A stretch of 5,224 bases of DNA from the NCBI GenBank assembly GCA_016932145.1, contig JAFGDI010000104.1:1-5224 (forward strand), given 5' to 3'. Positions within the stretch are counted from its first letter, which is position 1; each line of letters starts with the position of its first letter. A model generated the notes under the pieces. That model did no database searches, was not told the origin of the DNA, and saw nothing but the letters and a program-made list of their open reading frames with translations. Made by a program: the position numbers and the translations under genes. Positions 1-5,223 of this stretch are shown here, one piece after another. Source of the stretch: Sedimentisphaerales bacterium (GTDB taxonomy: Bacteria; Planctomycetota; Phycisphaerae; Sedimentisphaerales; SM23-30).

Positions 1-287
1 AAATATGACTCTGTCAGCACAGACATAGCAGCGGCACCGCCAGCCTGATAAGCCTGAGCCTGAGCAACAATATCACGATCCGGGGCTATGTCACCCTTAC
101 TGGGCGAAGCCTTTTTATACTCTGCAATTATGTTTATCTTACTACTGTCAGAGAGTGCCTTGCCAAAACCACGACCAACATTATTTGCGGCCATAGCTCT
201 GAGATTGTCAATATTGCACACCTCTTTAACAGCCGATACTTCCATCTTCTTGCTTGTCAGGATATTGTCTAAAAAATTATTTGCCAT
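1..287 (-). CDS. trpC: Indole-3-glycerol-phosphate synthase, N-terminal part (cut by window edge)
   Basis: TrpC converts 1-(2-carboxyphenylamino)-1-deoxyribulose 5-phosphate to indole-3-glycerol phosphate in the cytoplasm, the fifth enzymatic activity of the tryptophan pathway. The first 95 codons are present; the family is usually about 255-270 residues. They read MANNFLDNIL..., then the diagnostic beta-1 motif IIAEYKKASPSKGDIAP (residues 53-69) and the beta-2 region AGGAAAMSVLTESYF at the cut. By family alignment E56 and K58 match the conserved Glu and Lys of the E-Y/I-K motif in the active site. The ATG at 287-285 lies 28 bp after the trpD stop, with a weak AGAG ribosome site about 10 bases upstream. 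An ATG at 294-292 is out of frame. The gene is the fourth of the operon and continues beyond base 1. The assignment is secure; only the C-terminus, and any fusion to trpF, cannot be seen. Confidence 0.95.
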   Translation of the reverse strand, partial: MANNFLDNILTSKKMEVSAVKEVCNIDNLRAMAANNVGRGFGKALSDSSKINIIAEYKKASPSKGDIAPDRDIVAQAQAYQAGGAAAMSVLTESY

Positions 288-315
288 ATTTCATTAACTC
301 TAACTATATTTTCTC

Positions 316-1326
316 TCAAGCATAATTAACTAACTGGTCCAGTTTGGCTTTGGCCTTACCACTATCTATCGACTCGCGGGCCATTTCCACACCTTTACGC
401 AGGTCAACAGCCAGATCAGCAACCGCTATCGCAGCCGCAGCATTAAGCACAACAATATCACGGCAGGCACCAGGTTTGCCATCGAGTATCTCGCTTATTA
501 TCCAGGCATTGGTTTTGGGATCGCCGCCTTTTATCTCTGATGGGCTATAGACTTCGCCAATATAATGTTCCGGATACAGATCATAGGTTTTAACCTGACC
601 GGCATTAAGCTCACTCACACGCGTTGGCCCGCAGACACTTATCTCATCAAGACCATCATGACCATGCACGACGAAAGCCCGTTTACCACCCAGCAATTTT
701 AACGACTGGGCAAACATCTCGGTAAGCTCCGGTTTGAATACACCCAATACCTGTCTGTCTGCTCCGGCTGGATTGGTCAGCGGGCCAAGCATATTAAATA
801 TTGACCTGACACCAAGCTCTTTACGAGCCGGAGCTGCGTGCTTCATTGCCTTATGATGATTAGGGGCAAACATAAAACCAATACCTATATCATTAATAGA
901 CATTTCCACAGTTTCAACTTCTATGTTCAGGTCAAGCCCCAGAGCTTCCAGCACATCGGCACTGCCGCACTTACTTGATACACTGCGATTACCATGCTTG
1001 GCAATCTTCACTCCTGCACCGGCAGCAACAATAGCCGCAGCAGTAGATATATTGAAAGTATCTGCTCCATCACCGCCAGTACCACAGGTATCAACCAGCG
1101 GACCGACTATCGGCTGAATACGAGCTGACTTGCCCCGCATACATTCGGCAGCACCAGCAAGCTCCTCAAAGGTCTCGCCTTTACTGGCCATTGCCGTCAT
1201 AAAACCACCGATCTGGGCATTGGTTAACTGGCCATCAAGAACAAGACTCATCATCTCGAACATCTCAGTCTTGCTCATATCCTGGCGAGCTATTATTTTT
1301 GTCAGTAATTCTTTGAACACTGTCAT
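316..1326 (-). CDS. trpD: Anthranilate phosphoribosyltransferase
   Basis: TrpD transfers phosphoribose from PRPP to anthranilate, giving N-(5-phosphoribosyl)anthranilate, the second step of the pathway. The product is 336 residues from the ATG at 1326, normal for the stand-alone family. It has the helical N-terminal domain followed by the PRPP-binding signature DTCGTGGDGADTFNIST, then KHGNRSVSSKCGSADVLEALG, then the anthranilate-site stretch from FAPNHHKAMKHAAPARKELG to FNMLGPLTNPA. VHGHDGLDEIS holds the adjacent Asp-Glu pair that binds magnesium. There is no TrpG fusion, unlike enterobacterial TrpGD. The start is ambiguous: the frame stays open to a GTG at 1347 and has another ATG at 1335. 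I prefer 1326 because MTVFKELLTKII matches the usual family N-terminus and a GGAG sits just upstream, although its spacing of 3 bases is short. With this start, the gap after trpG is 30 bp. Confidence 0.96.
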   Translation of the reverse strand: MTVFKELLTKIIARQDMSKTEMFEMMSLVLDGQLTNAQIGGFMTAMASKGETFEELAGAAECMRGKSARIQPIVGPLVDTCGTGGDGADTFNISTAAAIVAAGAGVKIAKHGNRSVSSKCGSADVLEALGLDLNIEVETVEMSINDIGIGFMFAPNHHKAMKHAAPARKELGVRSIFNMLGPLTNPAGADRQVLGVFKPELTEMFAQSLKLLGGKRAFVVHGHDGLDEISVCGPTRVSELNAGQVKTYDLYPEHYIGEVYSPSEIKGGDPKTNAWIISEILDGKPGACRDIVVLNAAAAIAVADLAVDLRKGVEMARESIDSGKAKAKLDQLVNYA

Positions 1327-1356
1327 TATCTCCATAAATACATACACAAGCCAGCA

Positions 1357-1950
1357 TCAATCCGCCTTCTGCGTCTGGTCCTGTGATTCGCACTGGTTAA
1401 TAAAATTACGCAGCATCTTCTTTCCCAGCGGTGTCATTATCGATTCCGGGTGAAACTGCACACCTTCTATCATATATTCCTTATGACGCAAGCCCATTAT
1501 CTCGCCATCATCGGTAGTAGCCGTTACTTCCAGACAGGCCGGAAGCTGGTTGCCGTCTGCCGCCAGGGAATGATAACGCATTACCTGTACTGAATCTTTA
1601 AGCCCGGCAAATACGCCCTTGCCATCATGGCTGATATTGGAGGTCTTACCATGCATTATACAGCCGGCGTGAACTATAACGCCGCCAAAAGCCTCAGCTA
1701 TCGCCTGATGACCCAGACATACGCCCAGGATCGGCTTTTTGCCCGCAAAATGTTTTATCAGAGCAATAGAAATGCCCGCATCACAGGGGCGACCTGGACC
1801 GGGTGATATAACTATGCCGGCAGGGTTCAGCCTTTCAACCTCTTCAACGGTTATCTTATTATTGCGATAAACAACAACCTCTGTCTGCTGGGCCAGGTCC
1901 TGCACCAGATTATAGGTGAACGAATCATAATTATCGAGCATGAAGATCAT
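1357..1950 (-). CDS. trpG: Anthranilate synthase glutamine amidotransferase subunit
   Basis: TrpG is the class I glutamine amidotransferase partner of TrpE. It hydrolyses glutamine and passes ammonia to the TrpE active site to make anthranilate. The 197 residues cover the whole family length. The N-terminus MIFMLDNYDSFTYNLVQDL is typical. The oxyanion motif SPGPG is at 49-53, the nucleophile elbow GVCLGHQ at 76-82 gives Cys78, MHGK is at 99-102, RYHSLA at 125-130, and FHPES at 166-170 supplies His167 and Glu169 of the catalytic triad. The ATG shares a base with the trpE stop (TAATG), and an AGGAG at 1963-1959 inside the trpE tail is its ribosome site, so translational coupling to trpE is likely. 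TrpG and PabA cannot be told apart by sequence alone. The operon position indicates trpG, but a shared role in folate synthesis is possible. Confidence 0.97.
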   Translation of the reverse strand: MIFMLDNYDSFTYNLVQDLAQQTEVVVYRNNKITVEEVERLNPAGIVISPGPGRPCDAGISIALIKHFAGKKPILGVCLGHQAIAEAFGGVIVHAGCIMHGKTSNISHDGKGVFAGLKDSVQVMRYHSLAADGNQLPACLEVTATTDDGEIMGLRHKEYMIEGVQFHPESIMTPLGKKMLRNFINQCESQDQTQKAD

Positions 1951-3446
1951 TATTTCTTCTCCTGCATTATACTTTTCTTGACAAACTCTATAGCCCGGCG
2001 AACCGCCATAGCTTTATTCACAGTCTCAACCCGCTCCGATTCCGGATCAGAATCAGCTACTATGCCGGCTCCAGCCTGTATGGTTATTCTGCCATCTTCG
2101 ATAACCGCTGTACGAATAGTGATCGCCATATCCATATTACCATTGAATGCAATATAGCCCACTGCCCCGCCATAGCAACCGCGCGGCGATTTCTCTAATG
2201 CGGCAATGATCTCCATTGCCCGAACCTTGGGGGCACCACTGAGTGTACCTGCCGGGAAGGTCGCCTTAAACAGATCAAAAGCGTCCATTTTATCGTCTAT
2301 CTGACAAGTCACATTACTTACCAGGTGCATTACATGACTGTAACGCTCTACCACCATAAGGTCGGTAACCTGCACTGTGCCGGTCTTGCCTACTCGCCCC
2401 AGATCATTGCGGCCCAGATCTACCAGCATAAGATGCTCTGCCCGCTCTTTCTGGTCCTTGAGCAGCTCATCAGCCAGAGCCCTGTCTTCCTGCTCACTGC
2501 CGCCTCGCTTACGAGTGCCGGCGATAGGACGAACACAAGCTGTACGATTATCCAGCCGGACCATAGTCTCAGGCGATGCCCCTATGATAATACGGTCGTC
2601 AATGGCCATATAATAAAGATAAGGAGAAGGATTAATATACCTCAGGGCACGATATAAAGATACCGGATCTTCCGGTGCCTTACTGCTGAACTGCTGCGAT
2701 ATTACCGCCTGAATAATATCTCCTTCATATATATGGCCCTTTACCGTTTTAACCATATCCCGGAATTCGTCCTCACTGCAATTACAGCTAAAATCATCGT
2801 AAAAATCAGAACCGATAGCGGTGTTATTTTCTTCTGTATTACTTTCAACTGAATCTGCCAGAGCTGACAGACGCGTCATAACACGATCATAACACTGATC
2901 AACATCGCCATGATCATCTGTAAAGGCCAGTACTATACAACTTACACTATGACGAACATTATCAAATACGATTATCTCATCAGGGACTACAAAACTGGCA
3001 ACCGGCTTAGCCTTATCTACTTTCACGGCAATGTCTTCAATAAAGCCAACCGTCTCATAGTTGAACACACCTACCAAACCACCGGCGAATCGAGGCATAT
3101 CCAGAGGGGTTGCCTCACGATATTGCTTACTGAATTCACGCAAAACAGCAAATGGGTCACCATTATGGACGATTACCTGCTTTGTCTTACAGTTCAGTAT
3201 CTCTACCCGGTCTGAATATACCAGTACCCGATTACGAGCCGATACACCCAGAAAACTATAACGACCCCAATTTTCACCGCCTACTACGCTTTCCAGCAAA
3301 AAAACATCTTTGCGATCAGAAAACTTCTTTAACAATGAAACCGGCGTCTGAGTGTCTGCCAGCAGCTCTTTACAAACCGGTACAACATTAAATCCGGCGG
3401 CAAGCCGCACAAATTCATCTCTACCCGGCAGCGTTCTGATGTACAT
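1950..3446 (-). CDS. trpE: Anthranilate synthase component I (chorismate-binding)
   Basis: TrpE converts chorismate plus ammonia (delivered by TrpG) to anthranilate and pyruvate, the committed step of tryptophan synthesis. At 498 residues it is full length. The N-terminal domain has LLES at 50-53 followed by GGENWGRYSFLG; in known enzymes LLES contributes to the tryptophan feedback site, so end-product inhibition is expected. The chorismate-binding domain shows GDIIQAV (242-248), NPSPY (272-276), ASPE, RPIAGTRKRG (306-315), the helix KERAEHLMLVDLGRNDLGRV, YSHVMHLVS with His371, PAGTLSGAPK (398-407), GAVGYI and AGAGIVADSDPESE (458-471). The PIAGT form, rather than the PIKGT of PabB, favours anthranilate synthase over aminodeoxychorismate synthase. 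AGGAG at 3456-3452 precedes the ATG by 5 bases. The protein contains a single Trp, in keeping with Trp enzymes being Trp-poor. Confidence 0.98.
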   Translation of the reverse strand: MYIRTLPGRDEFVRLAAGFNVVPVCKELLADTQTPVSLLKKFSDRKDVFLLESVVGGENWGRYSFLGVSARNRVLVYSDRVEILNCKTKQVIVHNGDPFAVLREFSKQYREATPLDMPRFAGGLVGVFNYETVGFIEDIAVKVDKAKPVASFVVPDEIIVFDNVRHSVSCIVLAFTDDHGDVDQCYDRVMTRLSALADSVESNTEENNTAIGSDFYDDFSCNCSEDEFRDMVKTVKGHIYEGDIIQAVISQQFSSKAPEDPVSLYRALRYINPSPYLYYMAIDDRIIIGASPETMVRLDNRTACVRPIAGTRKRGGSEQEDRALADELLKDQKERAEHLMLVDLGRNDLGRVGKTGTVQVTDLMVVERYSHVMHLVSNVTCQIDDKMDAFDLFKATFPAGTLSGAPKVRAMEIIAALEKSPRGCYGGAVGYIAFNGNMDMAITIRTAVIEDGRITIQAGAGIVADSDPESERVETVNKAMAVRRAIEFVKKSIMQEKK

Positions 3447-3470
3447 TATATCTCCTGTTCCGATAAATTA

Positions 3471-3490
3471 AATCCAGCGAACACTGGATT
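3471..3490. promoter_or_regulatory. Inverted repeat overlapping the trpE-proximal -10 box
   Basis: AATCCAG and CTGGATT form 7-bp arms around a 6-base centre (CGAACA). One arm shares bases with the proposed -10 box. The geometry suits a dimeric repressor site. In read-through transcripts from the leader it could also form a small RNA hairpin 14 bases before the trpE ribosome site. No known regulator consensus is recognised. Confidence 0.33.
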
Positions 3491-3516
3491 GTCATCTATC
3501 TACCGTTATTTGTCAA
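3488..3516 (-). promoter_or_regulatory. Promoter-like sequence between attenuator and trpE
   Basis: A perfect TTGACA (3516-3511) is followed after exactly 17 bases by GACAAT (3493-3488, 4 of 6). Initiation near 3481 would leave a 35-base untranslated leader before the trpE ATG. It lies after the attenuator, so transcripts from it would escape attenuation and could supply basal expression. The -35 match is good; the -10 is only fair. Confidence 0.42.
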
Positions 3517-3551
3517 TTTACAAAAAATAAATTACTACTTTTATTTGGGGT

Positions 3552-3588
3552 AAAAAAAAACGCGAGTAAGGCCAGGCCCTACTCACGC
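3552..3588 (-). terminator. trp attenuator (intrinsic terminator, 3:4 hairpin)
   Basis: On the minus strand the stem GCGUGAGUAGGGCC pairs with GGCCUUACUCGCG, with G-U pairs filling the two imperfect positions, and nine T follow directly (3560-3552). On the plus strand the same positions are A-C mismatches, so the hairpin is built for minus-strand transcription towards trpE. It lies between the leader ORF and trpE, not after a full gene, which is what an attenuator requires. The 5' arm (3586-3571) can instead pair with 3645-3632 to form an antiterminator. Confidence 0.88.
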
Positions 3589-3645
3589 TTTTATCTTTTA
3601 TCTTATTTATAATATAATCTACTAAAAACAAATGAGCAACCTGAC
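3571..3645 (-). promoter_or_regulatory. Antiterminator (2:3 pairing) of the trp leader
   Basis: Segment 2 (3645-3632, GUCAGGUUGCUCAU) can pair with segment 3 (3586-3571, GUGAGUAGGGCCUGGC), giving 14 base pairs, five of them G-U, with a two-base AG bulge in segment 3. This uses up the 5' arm of the terminator. Segment 2 begins at the last base of the leader stop codon, so a ribosome at the stop would cover it and favour termination. A ribosome stalled at the Trp codons would leave it free. Found by hand pairing; no energy was calculated. Confidence 0.7.
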
Positions 3646-3688
3646 TATACTGCCATAAGCAGCCAGCTACACCAAAGACGCCAGGTTG
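3637..3688 (-). promoter_or_regulatory. 1:2 (anti-antiterminator) stem of the trp leader
   Basis: Segment 1 (3688-3680, CAACCUGGC) pairs with segment 2 (3645-3637, GUCAGGUUG) for nine base pairs including one G-U. The first Trp codon of the leader lies inside segment 1. A smaller CUGC/GCAG hairpin lies within the enclosed loop. When no ribosome stalls early, this stem would sequester segment 2 and let the terminator form. Confidence 0.65.
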
Positions 3689-3707
3689 TGTTTATATTTG
3701 TCAGCAT
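3645..3707 (-). CDS. trpL: trp operon leader peptide with three Trp codons
   Basis: This 20-codon ORF starts at ATG 3707-3705 and ends at TAG 3647-3645, about 200 bases upstream of trpE. The product begins MLTNINTT and continues with WRLWCSW, so Trp codons are at positions 9, 12 and 15 (bases 3683-3681, 3674-3672 and 3665-3663). Three Trp in 20 residues is strikingly rich, since full-length TrpE and TrpD here have one each and TrpG has none. GAG lies 7 bases before the ATG as a weak ribosome site. The ORF is followed by an intrinsic terminator at 3552-3588, and the first Trp codon lies inside an RNA stem arm. This matches leader peptides in which ribosome stalling at Trp codons during shortage of charged tRNA-Trp prevents early termination. 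The peptide itself probably has no function. The position and folding make the call strong, but expression is inferred. Confidence 0.82.
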   Translation of the reverse strand: MLTNINTTWRLWCSWLLMAV

Positions 3708-3743
3708 TATATATCTCTATTTCAAACTACTACGCCACACAAG

Positions 3744-3759
3744 GAAGCATATATGTTTC
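3744..3759. promoter_or_regulatory. Near-perfect 16-bp palindrome, possible operator
   Basis: GAAGCATATATGTTTC is a palindrome with a single mismatched pair, lying just downstream of the proposed trp leader -10 box and across the expected start site. That is a common place for a repressor site. It does not look like the E. coli TrpR operator core, and its AT-rich centre makes chance occurrence plausible. Confidence 0.22.
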
Positions 3760-3764
3760 TATAT

Positions 3765-3793
3765 ATAGTAACTCATTCCTGGATAAAAAACAA
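3765..3793 (-). promoter_or_regulatory. Possible promoter of the trp leader transcript
   Basis: A -35-like TTGTTT (3793-3788) and a -10-like TACTAT (3770-3765) are 17 bases apart, followed by more TATATA sequence. Initiation near 3758 would give a leader of about 50 bases before trpL and an attenuated RNA of about 205 bases. The match is weak (3 of 6 and 4 of 6), and the region is AT-rich, so the exact position is uncertain. Some promoter upstream of 3707 is needed if trpL is translated. Confidence 0.35.
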
Positions 3794-3872
3794 GTACTTT
3801 CCCAGAAAAATCTTTCCGCAGAAAATATCGGCACATAACCATCTCTAAAACAAAAGGTTACATATATGCCAT

Positions 3873-4628
3873 TTAACGCCTGTGCGACAAAGCCCCAACT
3901 ATCGGGGTTACAATATTGGGTATAACCTTGTCATTCATCAACAGTTCACCATAATGCTTTTGTAGTTCATAGGCCGTCAGAGGGTCAAAACGCTCATTGG
4001 GGTCAGGATAGATGCACACTGAAAAATAAATACTCAGAGGGTCACAATCTTTATACTTACCTGTTCGCACATTAAAAGCATTGGTCGATGACTCAAAGGC
4101 AACCTTGGCCTGCACCCGGCAATCGTCTGTCACACCAATTGTGAAAGACGGAGCAAACCCCAGAGGCGATGCCCCGGGCATATCCAGAAAATTCACCAGA
4201 GGGGTATCTTTGAACAATGCCTCAGCAAATACCTCATCATGATTACCATCATAGTCAAAATCCATGGCATAGAGCAATTCGAGATGATTGATATCCAGAT
4301 GATTAACACCCAGAGAATATGACATATGATCGAGTATAAACCGGTTCTGGTCATCAACATCAGCCAGAGAATCCGGATTATAATTTCCACTGAAAATATG
4401 GTCTGGTCCGATAACTACCTTGCGATAATTGCCCGACTCCGGATCTTCGCTCAGGCAAAAACTGCCATCATCCGGCCGTTGGAAAAATGTATTCATTCGG
4501 GGGTACTGCTTTTGCACCCGTTCAAAGAAATGCAGTATAGTGTCACGATCTTCGGGTAATTCCAGCTCGGTATTAACCCGCAGATTAACATAAAAATCGT
4601 CGCACAAAGATCCATAGGAAGTAGCCAT
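3873..4628 (-). CDS. Conserved hypothetical protein, function unknown (251 aa)
   Basis: I do not recognise a function. The protein begins MATSYGSLCDDFYVNLRV and has no signal peptide or membrane segment, so it is probably cytoplasmic. It is acidic, with clusters such as DVDDQNRFILD (90-100), LDINHLELLYAMDFDYDGNHDEVFAEAL (111-138) and DDCRVQAKVAFES (168-180), and ends in LSHRR. Coding is well supported: AGGGAG (4641-4636) lies 7 bases before the ATG, a good extended -10 promoter lies about 130 bases upstream, and codon use resembles the trp genes. From memory, proteins starting M-A-T-x-Y-G-S-L-C-x-D-F-Y-V-N with a GNHDEV motif occur as unnamed conserved proteins in Planctomycetota. That recall is the main taxonomic hint and is not tested. 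It lies same-strand upstream of the trp leader, with no clear terminator between, so read-through into the leader is possible. A link to tryptophan synthesis is not shown by the sequence. Confidence 0.9.
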   Translation of the reverse strand: MATSYGSLCDDFYVNLRVNTELELPEDRDTILHFFERVQKQYPRMNTFFQRPDDGSFCLSEDPESGNYRKVVIGPDHIFSGNYNPDSLADVDDQNRFILDHMSYSLGVNHLDINHLELLYAMDFDYDGNHDEVFAEALFKDTPLVNFLDMPGASPLGFAPSFTIGVTDDCRVQAKVAFESSTNAFNVRTGKYKDCDPLSIYFSVCIYPDPNERFDPLTAYELQKHYGELLMNDKVIPNIVTPIVGALSHRR

Positions 4629-4696
4629 TATAAGACTCCCTCTCTTTCCATTACTTTTTCCGACTTAATTACCGCCGGTTTCTTTATCAATATCAT

Positions 4697-4741
4697 CTAT
4701 CCTGTCTTTATACCGCCAAAATCGCTTTCTGGCAAATACAT
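4697..4741 (-). other. Possible short upstream ORF (14 codons) in the 5' leader
   Basis: An ATG at 4741-4739 is preceded by a purine-rich AGGGAAGGATA ribosome-site-like stretch and reads MYLPESDFGGIKTG before TAG. It would lie at the very 5' end of the transcript from the extended -10 promoter. It also contains a hairpin (4715-4733) with a GCGA loop on the minus strand. There is no run of a single amino acid and no terminator follows, so an attenuation role is not indicated. Another frame is open from TTG 4757 to TAA 4665 (30 codons, charged), but its start would lie inside the -10 box. It may be only a chance ORF. Confidence 0.2.
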
Positions 4742-4756
4742 TATCCTTCCCTTTCA

Positions 4757-4786
4757 ATTATAGCATATAATTCACCCTGATGTCAG
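4757..4786 (-). promoter_or_regulatory. Promoter of the hypothetical gene (extended -10)
   Basis: CTGACA (4786-4781, 5 of 6) and TATAAT (4762-4757, 6 of 6) are separated by 18 bases, with TG one base before the -10 box (TGCTATAAT), an extended -10. Initiation near 4750 would give a 5' leader of about 120 bases before the ATG at 4628. This is the best promoter match in the window. Confidence 0.6.
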
Positions 4787-4788
4787 CG

Positions 4789-5223
4789 TTAAAACCCGCA
4801 TTTTTGATATAATCCCACCACTATACAATTTACAAAACAACAGCACCAGATATATACTCCGTAAAGCATTTTATAATAACCATTTACAATTGATCCCTGC
4901 GAACATTGCAACATATAGTAGCCGATCTGCTGCAGGTCGGGCCAGTGATTGATGCCGGGCTTTGACCCGCAAACCAACTTCAATCGCCACCGCAGCCCCC
5001 TACCCAACAAAACCGCTGGCAATACGCCCCACCCCAGAGAAATCACCTGATTACCGGCTGGAAACAAACAGCCAGGACCATAGAACCAAACCCCATACAG
5101 TACCACAACATAAAACAAAAAAACAACAACAAAACAATGTATGTTTTCGACAAATAAATTTATATAAGACTCTATAAAATAATATCTTAAACGAAACAGT
5201 ACCTGGTACCCTCCGGTTATCTT
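4789..5223 (-). CDS. Possible 3' end of an unidentified gene (partial at window edge)
   Basis: One minus-strand frame is free of stops from the window edge to TAA at 4791-4789, 145 codons including the stop, with no ATG near its right end. The stretch KITGGYQVLFRLRYYF is followed by a strongly hydrophobic segment (FVVVFLFYVVVLYGVWFYG), a second apolar stretch (VISLGWGVLPAVLLG) and a more polar part with KPGINHWPDLQQIGYYML, whose codons (CTG, CAG, GGC, ATC, GAC) resemble those of the neighbouring genes. A membrane protein C-terminus is possible. Against this, the last 40 residues are Cys- and Tyr-rich and look like translated AT-rich DNA. The minus strand is also very G/T-rich here, which lowers stop frequency by chance. 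No family is recognised. If it is not coding, 4787-5224 is plain intergenic sequence. Confidence 0.3.
   Translation of the reverse strand, partial: KITGGYQVLFRLRYYFIESYINLFVENIHCFVVVFLFYVVVLYGVWFYGPGCLFPAGNQVISLGWGVLPAVLLGRGLRWRLKLVCGSKPGINHWPDLQQIGYYMLQCSQGSIVNGYYKMLYGVYIWCCCFVNCIVVGLYQKCGF

Noticed and set aside
88..297. Plus-strand 69-codon frame at the left end
   Set aside because: The minus strand here encodes the trpC N-terminus with its diagnostic motif.
344..1453. Several plus-strand open frames across trpD and the trpG end
   Set aside because: They lie opposite well-supported trp enzymes, have low-complexity Ser/Ala/Pro-rich translations, and have no ribosome sites or family resemblance.
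2325..3391. Plus-strand open frames opposite trpE
   Set aside because: They are antisense shadows of a full-length trpE with every catalytic motif intact.
3552..3600. Bidirectional terminator reading for the plus strand
   Set aside because: On the plus strand two stem positions become A-C mismatches and the downstream T-run is broken; no plus-strand gene ends here.
3606..3642. Promoter TTGCTC-17-TATATT between trpL and the terminator
   Set aside because: The -35 match is only the TTG, the tract is generally AT-rich, and initiation here would make only a stub before the terminator.
3708..3780. TRAP-type binding site, from several UAG and GAG triplets before trpL
   Set aside because: The triplets are few and irregularly spaced, unlike the long regularly spaced arrays bound by TRAP. 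The Trp-rich ORF explains control better.
3447..3872. T-box leader upstream of trpE
   Set aside because: No T-box consensus or specifier-loop architecture is seen.
4193..4559. Alternative frames within the hypothetical gene
   Set aside because: They overlap a 251-codon frame that has a proper ribosome site and promoter, and their own translations are not protein-like.
4954..4970. tRNA T-arm-like GCGGG-TCAAAGC-CCGGC on the minus strand
   Set aside because: One loop T is missing and no acceptor, anticodon arm or CCA end fits around it.
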